Source: Synchiropus splendidus
Lineage: Eukaryota; Chordata; Actinopteri; Syngnathiformes; Callionymidae
Length of the DNA: 64,000 nt
Reading direction: 5' to 3'
Assembly (NCBI RefSeq): GCF_027744825.2
Contig: NC_071345.1
Location: 11,068,501 to 11,132,500 of the forward strand
A program made the translations under genes and the position numbers. How positions within the stretch are numbered: the first letter of the stretch is position 1; the number at the start of each line of letters is the position of its first letter. The notes under the pieces are model-generated. The model was not told the origin of the DNA, ran no database searches, and saw nothing but the letters and a program-made list of their open reading frames with translations. Positions 38,582 to 51,191 of the stretch are shown one piece after another.

Positions 38582-38611
<30 letters not shown>
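38582..38611. repeat. Poly-G tract of 30 bases
   Basis: An uninterrupted run of G. It may be a true tract or partly an assembly or polymerase artefact. Confidence 0.9.
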
Positions 38612-38616
<5 letters not shown>

Positions 38617-39202
38617 ACCTTGCACGACGCCCATCTTCATCGCCTGCATGGCAATGAATCAAGTTGCTATCTGGGGTGTTTCATCAGCTTCACTGAAGAT
38701 GTGCTCCCATTAACTCCTCGGCTGTTCAGACTGAAATGAACCCAAAGAAGAAGGCTTGTTTTAAAATACTCCACATTCTGACAAACCCTGCTTTTATGCC
38801 GGGCTGTTTCCACCTCTTTATGGCAACCGAGCCGCTCCGGTTTCCCCGTCAGTTCCGCTCATATTGGCCGGGTCTGCAGCGTGGCTCGACTGCCAACAGC
38901 GAGGTCGCTTGCCAGAGCTGCTTTTACCATAATATAGCTGCAGACATGCTGTCCTTCATGACTCCAGAATCAGGGACAAATGGCAGTAAAGCACATTAAT
39001 ATCACACAAGCGGCAATCAGTGAGCAGCTGCGGACCTCCACCGTGTTCTTCAACTCCACAAATGTGAGCAGTTTTATTCAGGGTTCGACATGAGAAAAGT
39101 GGGACCAATAAAATGAAGCGCTCACTGCGCTGTTCGACCGTGTGTATCCTTCCAGACCGACGATTTCCACCAGTCCTCCGGTGCAGCGGAGCTTTAGATC
39201 AG

Positions 39203-39770
39203 GGGTTCTTAACCCTCCTGATCTCTGGGCCCACCTTTCCCTGGGCCCGGGGCCCATTCAAGTAATAGAACTGATTCATCACTCTTGATTTCATTTGTGA
39301 TCAATAACTATATTTAATCTACTTACACGTAAACAAACCAAAACCTTGTGAAATGACGTGAAACCATGTGATTATCGCAAAGATATTTATTTGTCATCGA
39401 AAAGTCCAACCAGCAGCAGAACCAGGTGCAAGTCATGTTCGCCAAACTTGCTAAAGAAAAAAAGGAAAAATACCCTTGATGCAAAATTGGAAAGACTGAA
39501 TAAAATTCTCAATAAAATAAATATAATAAAACCATGTCTAAATATCATAAAATAAAAATAATGCATTTTATTTGAACTACAAAGAAGATATAAGTGAAGT
39601 GTAAATAAAAGTATCATCATTTCAAAACTGCTTCAACAGGTGCTTTCATGAACAGTTTTTACTGTTTGGAGGGGCATCACTTTCTCAACTTCTCCATAGT
39701 TGTCAACTATCACAGATTTGCAGCTGTCAATTCAGTGACACACTACTGCCACCATACGTGGCTAATCAGA
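39203..39770. mobile_element. Possible hAT-type element fragment
   Basis: The left boundary agatCAGGGGTTCTTAACCC followed by gggcccacctttccctgggc resembles the ends of hAT MITEs. A matching right end was not found, so the end coordinate is approximate. Confidence 0.4.
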
Positions 39771-39810
39771 ATCAGAAAACTTTATTAATCCCAAAGGAAA
39801 TTCTGTTCGT
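39765..39810. repeat. Interspersed repeat tail ('actttattaatcccaaagg')
   Basis: The phrase aactttattaatcccaaaggaaattc is typical of a widespread fish retroelement tail. A weaker related block (actttattgatcccaagctgg) occurs near 60290. Confidence 0.5.
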
Positions 39811-41504
39811 AACATGCTCTGTACACAACATATGACAATAAAATGAAAACCAAATATTGTAAAGCAATAAAAAAAAGCAATACAAAAGAGCTTATAAACA
39901 ATGAAAATGCAGAATGAATGAAGAGAATATCATGCCAAAGAATCCTTCACAGTAAATTTAGCAGGGATGAATTGTACATTTTTATTGCCACAGGAAGAAA
40001 GGACTGTATGTGAGGAATGTATTAAAACTGAGTGTCTTGCTGCCCTCACGGCCCAGAGGTATAAAACAAAAAACTGTTGATGGAACAAACAGCAACTAGA
40101 AGAGCAGCTATTTGAAGTGAACTATTGGAGCTGGTTGATGTTTAAGAGCTGATTTGTCTTAAAGTCGCTCGTGGTTGGTCAAAATGCATGCATGCACTGA
40201 CCCTATTGCGGAGTTCCGCAAAGGAGAGAGAATCGCTGCAGCACAGGTTTCAGACTACAATACACAGAGAGTACATGCTAGTCAGGTGAGGAAATTAACA
40301 GTGGAGTCAGTGAAAGAAACCTGTTCCTTCTTCATTTTAACCTCATCCACACAGACTCACTGTTCCACGACAACAGTCACAGAATACGGTGGCCTCAAGT
40401 GGACAAAATTAAGTCTCACACCAGACGGATTCATGAGCCTCATTCATCAGTTTGAAAGAGGAAAAATAAATATTTGTAACAGTTGCTTGACCTTCTTTGA
40501 TAACCAGCGCCCTCAATGGTGTCTTATTGTATTGGAGGATTCTTGATACGTTCTTGACACTGTTGATCAAAAGGCTGGGGACAGAGCGTCCCATGCGCGA
40601 CACATTCTTGCACCGACTGACAACAGCCCCACGACATGAACCCATCGCTTCAGAGACATTGAAGCACAGACTATTTTTAAACTCCAAAATGGAGGGAAGC
40701 GCAGGACCAGCACGTTTTTTGGATTGAGTGAAATGATTTCGTTTGGACCCTGAACCCATGAAGTCACGACAGAGAGAGTTTTCAATTTCAAATATCAAAA
40801 AGTTTAATAGGGTCGCTTTGGGTATCTGAAGGTGCTAATGAGGTTCTGCGTGCTCACTCTACTGAGAGCCTCACAAATCTCAGATTATATGATTATATTT
40901 TGGAATTATTTCTTGGTTTCACTTTTATCTTTCTTTTCTCCTCTAGTCTTATCCTCCTGCGCCACCAGACTGTGGAACTGAGCTCTCAACCGTGTGCCTT
41001 TTTTTCAGTCACTTTCAAAAGCACAATTTTACAAATGGCCTTTTACACAGTGCCGTCTTTTTTCTTTCGGACCATTTTATGTTGATTACATTCTCTTTTT
41101 GTCCTGGTTAATGTGCACAGTGATTTATTGATGCTTGGAATCCAATGAAACAGAAAGAGACTTCTTGAATGGCTCATTTTTTGGGGAACCAGCCTTGAAG
41201 AAAAGTCGAGAAAAAAAATAAATAAAATTTGCGATTATTGTGAGATCGATAAACAAAATGAGGAACAGTAATGAGTTAAAACACTTAAAGTACTGTAGTA
41301 CTTCAAGTGTGAGGTGATAGCGTCGTCTTCCACATCTGATACTTTCCTTGCTTTTTTGAACTTCTATTTTTTATTTCTATTCAAGTTGCAATGCTATTTT
41401 CCACCAGTTAAATTGTGTTGTTGATAGAACAGAAGCAGAGAGCAGAAGAACATTTTTTAACGCACAAGAAGTATGTCAGCTCCAGTACGTGCTTGAGTAC
41501 TAAA

Positions 41505-42040
41505 TACCATAATTTCAGGACTATAATTTGCTACTTACAGTCTGAACCCTGCATCTTATACAACGGTGTGGCTAAAACATGGAAACATGAAGATGCTGAC
41601 AACTGAGCCTTGTCACAGCTGACATCAAAGGCGTTTTATTGACCTTAAAGCGCTTCAAATGTGCTGTTTTCACCTGCGTGTGCGCACCTCCACCAAGAGA
41701 GCCAGACTCCTGGAGGACCAGAGATGAGAAGCAGCAGCTGAGACCAGCTGTAATGTCAGAACATCAGACACACAAGGGAAAACAGCACATTTTGAGTGCT
41801 TTAAGGTCAATAAAAGATGTGAGGAGTTTATTATTCAAGTTCAGAACATTGATGCATTTGTTTCATGAGTCGGTCTCAGTGCTGGACCCTGTTTTCAAAA
41901 CTAGTTTAGAAGTGATCCTCATGCATTTTTAAGCACCACTGACTTTTCTACAGCACAGACAGCACAGCAAGATCTATTTTCCTTCTTAAATGTAGTGGGT
42001 GTGGCTAATACTTACGGTGCGCTCTATAGTGCTTGAAAGA
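41505..42040. mobile_element. TIR element, same family as 17538-18057
   Basis: It begins ccataatttcaggactataa and ends tggctaatacttacggtgcg with gcgctctatag. The interior shares blocks with the gene E intron copy in the opposite orientation. Confidence 0.5.
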
Positions 42041-45000
42041 TAAAAAGTGAATAAATAAGAATTACGCTTTCATTGTTACTTATCCGTCTATTACTTTGTG
42101 GTTTCTATACAGGTAACTGTCTTATTTTACTCATTTCTGTTGGTGTTGTGCCAGTGAGCATGGTATGCCTCGTCTTCACCTCATCGTCCCGGAATTAAAC
42201 CCCAGCTTCACTGACGAAAACGTGTGCATCTGCCTTCACTTTCAGGAATTTCTTTCCCACAGCCACTTGTCTTGTTCTTGTCTGTGTGGCTTTTCAGTGG
42301 GAAGATGCTCTGAGCACTGACAGTGAAGTGTCTATCCTGCCATGCTGCCATGAGAACCTTCAATTGGATTAGCCTCTACTGCATTTCCACCAAGACGGGT
42401 CAAGGTCTTGCACCCTCACTTGAGTCCAAAACAAATCCCTCTTTGGATCCCACCTTCATTAGGTTCTGTGTGAATATCCAAGCTTCCACGTCTTCTGGCG
42501 CAGAATATACCAGCAAATTCTAGTATGGAGAAGTATCTCAAAATATGGAAATCTCTCCTCTGTCCCGACTGCGCTTTGCTTTATATTGATATCCTTTATA
42601 TTTCCACAGTATAAGTGTCTCTGTTGTCATGGTGATCACTTTTTTCATTAGGTCGTTGATCTCTATCTCTCCTTGGTGAGATCTTCACAGAGATGATGCC
42701 AGAATTTTGTTCATTTCCTCCTTTATTTTGGCAATTTCCTCATGTTCAAATAGCCGACTCTTATTTTGACAGTTTGATGGTGAACTTCCTTGCACAGAGT
42801 GGAACCCTCTCCCTTCGTATTCTCACTTTGTTGTCACCTTGCTTCCGTAATACCCTTCCATTTCCTCAATGGTTTCATTTTGCATCTCACCCTCGATGGT
42901 TTCATCCGACAGACGTTCTTCCAGGTCTGGGTCAGTCGAGGAAAAATGCTGGACAACTGAAACGTCTTGTCTGATCAATCTTCTTCTGAGTCTCCTGCGA
43001 TGATCAAAAACAGCCGAGTCAGATATTCATTATCCATTGGCAGAGCAGGTCTCATTCAGGAGCTCTGGCTCTTCTGTCTCATCTGGCGCCTTTGAGCAGG
43101 TCAAGTCTAGTCTGAGGCCAAAATGTATTCATTTTTAAGAGATAAAATCCCACAAGCTCCTGAAAAAAACCTTTGTTCATGCGTGTGCTCTGCTATAAAA
43201 AACAAAACAAGTGACTGTTTGACATTTTTTATTCCAAAACAAGTTTTTTTTTTATGTCTATAGATTTGAACAAGAGCAATCTCTCTCAAGAAACATCATT
43301 GCACCTCGACCCAACACCCTCCCCCTCCCTCCCCCCTCGAACACACCCCATAGACTCTCTTGTTCTTCAATAGGAATAATATCAACAATTTCATCATAAT
43401 ATTAATCATCAGTTTTAATAATCCATTTAGCACTTGTATAGAAATATGAAAAAATATCAAAGAAAAGAACATGAAGGAGAACCAAAAAAAGGTTGTTTTT
43501 GCTGAGTGACACTTTTTTTTCGCCGACACCTGAATTGGTTTTGTGACCCTCCCTTCCCGGTGGGTTCCGCCTTGATGTTGGCGGCTCAAAGACGCAGCCA
43601 GCTGATGCTTTAAAGCTGTCAATTGCCACGTTATGGCGAGATCACGTGAGTTGAAAACCGAAGACAACAAGGAGAACGGTGCCGCGAGACAACACGAGGA
43701 TGCTTTTGCTTCAGATGGCCGAGTCAGCACCCTCCACACAAAAAGAAAAAGAGCCTCCGGGCACGGCCCAATCTGCTGACAGCAGTCATTCATGGAGACA
43801 GAATGTGTGCAAACAGTCTTATCACTCATCACCCGGAGAACAAGAGACTGTCAACAAAACCCTTCTTTTCGCAGCAAAGCCGATCACGATTGTGTTGAGA
43901 AGGGGATTTGATCGCTGCTGCGACACGTCTGCCCGAACGCAAGACTGATGCATATGCATGGATCGACAACAGCCTGTTACATGGGAAAAGAGTCGTCGAC
44001 AGTTTGTCGCCACGAAATGACTCACCCGCGATCACAAAAGGTAACAATCAGTGTCGCTCACAAGTCAGCAGCGGAATGATACATTCACAAGTGGCAGTCA
44101 TTTAATATCACTTTTCATTTTGAGCAAGGTTAACTGATATAGAGGGTGACATCATATTCACGTTTCTGAAGGGGACTCCGCCCCAACAGAAACATCAAAG
44201 AAGTACGTGTTTCCACTGTTCCAGTGAGTCGATTTAGCGATGAAAAGCTGAGGTTTCACACTGAACATAGAGTCCTACCAGACCTCAATAAACACAGAGG
44301 AGGCTATCAATAAAGAAGATGAACATTCATCCATTTCTCTTGTTATATACAGAGTCACGATAGCTATCATCTGTTGCAGCACAGTGTGAGACTGAAGTAG
44401 GAACCAATGATTCTTAGACACAGGCTTGTAGTTAAGGCCGTGTCGAGGTCAAGTGAAATGAAGATCGGAAATAATAAATATTGTTACACCGTAAAGCGGC
44501 GATGAGCATTGGCTTTATGTTGGGACAGGTGGTCCGTACAGACAAGTTTACGGTAAAGCCTGAATATTACAGACTTTGAGTCCGAGAGAATACAAGACCG
44601 AAACCGTAGACCACCGAGGTCACGACCAAGAAAAATAGTCTCGTGAACGGTCAGATCAAAAATACTGCAAATAAACAGTCAACGTGTTATTTTTGGGCAA
44701 CTCACTTCTGCGGTAAATACAAGCTGAAATGTAAAAGAATCGAACTGATCACGATGTTTGCAGTGCAGCCACTGGCGCCATGTTCCTCCACTCTTGTGCT
44801 GATGTGAAAAATGAATGGATGAATGAACCAACATAAATTGCTTGAATCATGAGATTCTGCTGCAGAAATAACGTCACAGAAATTTCTCGCCAAATATACA
44901 AGTGATGTTAATATTTTAAAAATTCAGACATCTGGAGCGAAATCCGTGCGACAGTGGAGGCGCTACTGTGTTGACTGCTAGCACACTAGCAACATACATT

Positions 45001-46059
45001 ACTGAAGGGAATCTATATATACTTTTCTTAGTTCTGTGAAGTTGTTGTCAGAGGCCTCGACCAAGGAGCTGTCAAGGCTAAACAATGCTTTTTCAAGACA
45101 TGCAGGGGCCACCTACACCTCATACTGAATTACAACAATACCTCAAAGAATTACACACAGAAACTGTGACATCCAAACGTTCGCTCACAAAGACTGCATT
45201 GAAATGTGTTCTGTGTTTGCATCCCACTGCCTGGCAAACTATTTATATCCTTGGTTCGGGAGACTTTCGGAGCCGTCCTTCGACCTGGCAAGCTGTAAAC
45301 ATAGGAATCGCTTCCATCTCGACCATCTGTCCCACATAATGTCAATGCAGGCCGACCACGGTGGGAAGGAAATGTGATTTAGTGGGAAGGAGCCGCAGAG
45401 ACAAATCACATCCGAGGCTTCAAATAAAACCCAGTCGATTTACGTTCTGTGACACGATGGAGACAAGTCAGCTTCACGCTAGAATGACATCAGTAATGAT
45501 CAGACAACGGAACTGACCAGACACTGGGGATGAATATGTGACATGATGGAGCTGCACAAGAACAACAGGGGCTGTGCTAGATGAGGAAGCCTGGGACAGG
45601 TGGCCGAAAAAAAGAGAAGCTGTGAAGGCAATCCAGGATGTGTCTACACTCAGCAGTCATTTCTTAATTTACTACAAACAGCTCATTAAAGCAACAGTAT
45701 GTCATCAACACATATGTCATACTCACTAGTCGTCTTGACAACAATGTAATTTGGAGACTTGGAGGAAGTTGAGTCTGAGATCACAAGCTCCTGAGAGTGA
45801 CTGATGGAGAACCAAGTGTGAGGGCTGGATTCCCCATGATGTTGGGTGAATCCCGAGGACAACAACCGACGTGCTTTATTCTGAGGAGCCAGTTGAAGTG
45901 GCCCCTGCATCTAGACAGGTGTCTCAGGCATGTCCAAGTGGCTACTGTCTTTCAGTTGAGCAGGAAATGGCTCGACAGAAGAGATGGAGACGGAAAGTCT
46001 GACGCTGCTTCAATCACATTACATTACTTCTGATGAGCAGCGGAGATAGAAAAGGGGGG

Positions 46060-46425
46060 AATTAAGTGTCAAACTCAAGGCCTGAGGGCCAATTACAGCG
46101 CGCCGAGTCATTTTATGTGGCCCACAGGCACTATAAATATATATGTTATCATACAATAATTGAGTTGTGGACTAAGAACTAGAGTCAGTGGTGAACCATG
46201 GAGACGATTCATGCCAAAATAAGAGCCCAACAAGTAAAAGGTTTTCCACTGTACAATTTATATTGGACCATCAAGTTGGCCTTGTCCAGAGCTGGGTAAC
46301 CGAGGATTGCAGTGGTCAGACCTGCCGACAGGGATGTTTGGCAAGGACAATGTTCCGCTATATTGTTGGGGCTGTTTAGAACAATTTTCCACCATGCCTG
46401 ATAGCGTTTGACACCCTTGGACTAT
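46060..46425. mobile_element. hAT-type MITE ('gtgtcaaactcaaggcc')
   Basis: The left end aagtgtcaaactcaaggcct and right end agcgtttgacacccttgg are inverted matches over the tgtcaaac core. The opening phrase is typical of hAT non-autonomous elements in vertebrates. It is non-coding. Confidence 0.55.
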
Positions 46426-48520
46426 GGTCTACGGTATGAGAATTTCCAAGCGATCACATCTTCTGTTCACATTCATAACTTGGGAGTAAATCATCATAAG
46501 GATTTGAGATGAACGATGGTTCCATCGATGTCACGAAGCAAGCTGAAATGATAAGAGTTAGCTGTAGCAGGAGAAACCAACCAGAGGTGAGAGCTACAAA
46601 CCAACAGAGGTCATCGCAATAACAATGTAACAAATTGAAAATCCGGTACACGGGACTATATTTAGCTGGTACTTTGAAATGAAATTGGTACTATGTTCAG
46701 TGTCAAGTGCAGTTTCCAGGGGAAGGATATAAAGGAGCATAACAAGGTTGCGCAGGTTTTAAGTATCAAGCCCACAACCTTTTGTATCACAAAGAGCAAC
46801 ACCATAATGTTGAATGAATAGCAATGTTCCCTGCCTATTAACAGCACATCAAACCCTTCGTCCTCTTCTTCAAGGAAAGCCTTCATTTAAAGGCCAGCAT
46901 GTTGAAATGTACAGGATGGAAACATGATGTCGAACAGAGGTGACTAAAGTAACGTGACAAGTGCACTGCGGCATCTCTAATGTTGGGAGTGTCGCTGCGA
47001 CATCATTAAAAAAATGAACCAGTGTTGGAAAGAAAAAGTGAATCTATCCATCAGCATGTTTTTCCGGTGCTCTGCTACCCCCCTCAACCCCACCCTGCCT
47101 CGCTCACCCTCCCAAGCGGGTCCCCTGCCACCAGGCCGAGTAATTAGACGATCAAAAGCTTGAGACAGTATTGACGGGGCTGTGTTGAGTCTATCGCTCT
47201 GGCAGGGGCCTCGGCTGTGGACGGCCAAGTCTGTCTGTTTCACAGCGAGACGGGAGGAAGCGGCGCCCGCTGGCGCATTAACAAACCTCTTAAAAGATGC
47301 CCATAATTAACAGATCAGGACGGATCTGGTAATGGAAGGCAGTTCAGCTAAGGATTCAAATACACCAGCGTCTGTTTCACTCCATCGCCGCAGTTACCTC
47401 TCTCTGCCGCGCTCGCTATCACAGTGAGCCGCGTGCGCAGAGGTGGGAACCATGTAAAGGCTTGGCAGGCTTTACCACGGATAACAAGGGACATTAATTT
47501 CACATTTCAAAGCCTCTCGCTCTCTGATTCGCTCCGTTTTTATGTCCGCATGTGTCACTGTTCTGTCCTCGAGTAAACAAAGATGGATACCTCTGCAGAC
47601 ACGGTTTGATATTGGGAGTGTTGACGCAGTTCCAGGTTTATGTTCGTACGTATTCTTTTGCTGTGTTTGGTTGCAGTCGCTGCCAAGATGTGCCGAGAGA
47701 AATCTTCAAAACAAACACTCAACATGTTTTTTTCCCCATGTATCTAGTAGCTGGAGTTTCGTTGACATGATTTTTTTTTAAACCAATGCGAGGATAACTG
47801 TCTCCCAAACAGGTAGCCATTGAGCAGCAAGTGACGCCATGATATGCAGTGATGTTCACCACTGAAGTATCTCCACATCCACACATTGTGAGGCTCAGAA
47901 AACTGGAGGAACCAGCTGTCAGGAGCAAAGGTACTGTTCAAGTACAGTCCATTTAGTTGAGGTAAACTTAAACAAAAATAAAGCGCTAAGCTCCATAAGG
48001 AAAGTTGCACCTTTTGAGACACTCATGGGGAAAAAAAAGTCCATAATGCCTTTTAATTCCTTAAAACCTATTATGAAGCTTCTAGAGATTGATGTGACAT
48101 TCAGACGCAGACGAATAATGACTGGCGAGTCTTGAAAGAGCAACAGTAATTGCTGTTAAGAGTGTCAAACTGTGTGCGTCAAAGAAAGGCTTTGCATTTG
48201 TTTCTTTTAAGAGTGAATTATGTTCTTGTTGTCCGCTATTAGTCATTTTTGCATTCCATGGTATAGAATCTAAAGCATTGACAGTATTTCCGCAGAGCGT
48301 GTGTAAAGGTATGTGGGTTGCGATACTGCTCACAAAGGACGTCCACGTAAAGAGCGAACTGTGGTACAGAAACACAAAGTAACCCAGGCTGGCAGTTGAT
48401 CCTGCTACGTGCCGCACTGTGAACCCGATCACCATCCGTGTGGAAACCCAGGGAGGGACACAAAACCCTTCGCGCAGTGTTTTCGGTGTGTTTCACTCCA
48501 CCATGTGGTCACATTTAGTC

Positions 48521-48526
48521 TTTATT
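48521..48526 (-). terminator. Candidate polyadenylation signal of grik5
   Basis: TTTATT on the plus strand reads AATAAA in the grik5 direction, 459 nt beyond the stop codon. Confidence 0.35.
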
Positions 48527-48984
48527 TTAACTCCCACTTAGAACAATGGTAAAAAAAAAAAAAAAAACAAGACAGAAATTAAAATAAAAACAACAGGAAA
48601 TAATTCTCCCAAAGTTTTGAAGTCGCAGATTTTAGTCACATACAGACACAGTTTGTCGGAGGGGGCGTTTTCTATCCCTCCCATTTGAGGCGGAGGGAGG
48701 ATGAAAGAGAAGAAAGGAGGGATCAGTAAAAACCATCATCTGGTCAGGTGCATATCCCATCGGATTGGTCCGAGCAAGCGTTTCTGGAGTCTGTTGAAAG
48801 CTGACCTGACGTCGGTCGCTGCCGTGGAGACCCCATACTCCTTGTTCTCCGCTCTGAGGTGGTTTCATCTTCATCTGCCTGCCCTCCAATGGACCCAGCT
48901 GAACAGTGATGGTTGCAGCAGTCTGATCACTGACATGTTCCCGCCCCTTCCCTCTTAGACACCCTCCTCTCCTGGCCTCTGGAT

Positions 48985-49599
48985 TCAAGCTTGATCCCCC
49001 AGCAGATCTGCTGTGTTGCTTTTCTGTGGGAGTGGAAGGGTCCGAGGGGTATGAGCGGACGGACTGTGGTGTAGCCGCCTTGGACTGGGGCCCCCTCCTC
49101 CCTCACTGTCTGTGTTGGACGAGGACGGTGGAGGAGGCGGAGGAAGCCGAGGCAGCGGTGCTGAGGAAGGGGGTATTCTTGTAGATGTGGATCCTATACT
49201 GCTGCCCGGTCTCAGGCTCTGGATCCTCCGGCACTCCTGGCAAATCCTCACATGGGTGCAGCTGCGGGCGGGCAGCATCACCGGGGTCGGGGCAGGGGGA
49301 GGAGGAGGAGTGGTGTTGGTTCCCAGGGGGTCGTCCAGGATCCGCTGGGGTCCGGGACCGAGATCTGACGGCCCTCCTCCCGCTCCCCCTGTCAGGGGGC
49401 CGGCTCCGCTGTAGAGCTTGCCGTTGCTGAGGCGCATCTCCCGGACCAAGCGTAGGGGGCGAGGGGCCCCCAGCGCGATACGTGCCGGGTGGCGCAAGGC
49501 GGCCGAGCTGCTCAGCGGCCGGCGACGACGCAGGCGCGAGCTTTTCTTACAGGAGACGGCGTTTCGGAACTCTGTGATCATCTCTTGACAGACAGACAC
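48985..49599 (-). CDS. grik5: grik5 last exon: cytoplasmic tail and stop
   Basis: It starts after a tag acceptor at 49600-49601 with [17 protein letters not shown] and ends DLLGDQA-TGA. It is rich in Pro, Ser and Gly with arginine clusters (trafficking/retention-like RRRR). GC content is much higher than in neighbouring DNA. Confidence 0.93.
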   Translation of the reverse strand: MSVCQEMITEFRNAVSCKKSSRLRRRRPLSSSAALRHPARIALGAPRPLRLVREMRLSNGKLYSGAGPLTGGAGGGPSDLGPGPQRILDDPLGTNTTPPPPPAPTPVMLPARSCTHVRICQECRRIQSLRPGSSIGSTSTRIPPSSAPLPRLPPPPPPSSSNTDSEGGGGPSPRRLHHSPSAHTPRTLPLPQKSNTADLLGDQA

Positions 49600-51160
49600 C
49601 TAGACGGGTGAAAGTAGGCAGGGAAGAGGTAAAGAAAGAAGGGGAGACAGAAAAGGAAGGGGGCGCCACAGACGCAAAGTAGGCAGCCAGCAGATCAAGA
49701 CGATGGATTTACGAAAAAAAAAAAAGGAGAGCAGGAAAAAAAAGCAAGAAGATGGAAGGCACAACACATAAAATGGGGTACAATATCAAAAGTAGCAGGA
49801 AAGCGAAGTCACGCAGAGGGAGGATTGTTGGAAAAGAGGAAGAAGGAAGTGACGATGGACAGAGATGGGAGGACATCCAAGGAGCAGAGAGAAAAAAATT
49901 ACCATCCAGAACAGAAAAACACCAAAAATGTTCAATCATGGACGCTTCATTGTGACAGTATGGACACGCAGGCTGTCAAGTGCAGAAGGGCTGTCACTTC
50001 CAAACAACACGTCCTATTCAATTGTTATGTAGTTGTTACTCAACAACAACATGAGGTGTGGATTTCCTCCGAAGCACAGATTTATCCAGTTTAAAACTGT
50101 TGCCATGGAAAATTGCAAAAATATTTCCGCAAAAGTGGTTTGATATGAATTCAAAATGTGAGGGGAATATATATAGATTTAGCTTGACACAGTTGCAGCC
50201 GCTGGTGTTTTACAGAAAAAGGGAAGCTCCCGTATTAAGAGTCGCCCATTGCCGCACAGTTTCAACAGGTTCTATGTGTATAGGCACAAATCCTAGTGAC
50301 TCTGGAGACGCTCAGCTTCAACACCTTTTAATGGAGACAGAAGCTACAGATCACATCAGATCAAGGACAGGTTGCTGATTCTGAGCTGCTCGTGGTGGAA
50401 CGCATTACTTACTATGGGGAATTAAATTTAGACGGTACATACAGCACAGATACTGTTGTCACCGATAAGAGTGAATAAATGTGACTTGAGGAAAACAAAC
50501 CTGATCAACCTATCAAATTGTTTTTTTGTTTTTTTTTGGCACTGGTGTGAACAAAAACTATTTTAAACCAAAATAAACACTGTTTATATTAAATTAAAAA
50601 TAAAATAATAGGAAAATCCAATAAGAGTAGTTCTTAATATGAGTTATAATTCAAGTAAAACCATAAAGACATAAAAGAAATACAGAAATAGAACAAAAAC
50701 AAGACTTAGAAATGAGCAAAATGATAAATACATTGATGGGAAAAATACACATAAATTATGACGCAAATTAAAACAACTTTAAATGCACCAAAAAAAACCT
50801 AAATATTATACAATTAAATCAATTGGTTATTTTTATATGATAAATAAAAATATAAATAAATATAGTATAAAAAATTTTTTTTAACTAATATACTTCATAA
50901 ATATATACAATTTAATAATTCAAAGCACAAGTACAAATTGCATTTTCCTTTGGTGACAAAATACTTACTGTATATATTTTGGGGCAAATATTGCAATCTT
51001 TTTTCATTGCGTATTGGCGACAACTTGAGCGGCGTGTTGTGGAGTCAGCGTTTGACGCACTAGTGATGAATCTGTGCTAATTCATGAGTCAATTTTCACT
51101 TCCTAACAAACGTCCCGCCCCCTCAAATGTGTACTCAAAACGAAAAAGTGACAACCCCTG

Positions 51161-51191
<31 letters not shown>

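Larger units (their letters stand above)
36484..48984. other. Gene-poor interval between gene H and grik5
   Basis: Across 12.5 kb no exon set with consistent splice sites and family motifs was found; open frames are short and unrelated. Repeats are listed separately. The function, if any, is unseen; regulatory DNA for grik5 3' or gene H is possible but unsupported. Confidence 0.45.

Noticed and set aside
40175..40798. Open frames on both strands near 40.2-40.8 kb
   Set aside because: Not recognised; mutual shadows with no supporting splice structure.
43296..43948. Overlapping open frames on both strands near 43.3-43.9 kb
   Set aside because: No recognisable domain, no splice partners, low-complexity segments; likely chance frames.
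49112..49430. Plus-strand open frames opposite the grik5 tail
   Set aside because: They are antisense shadows of a GC-rich coding exon; the minus frame has clear family motifs.
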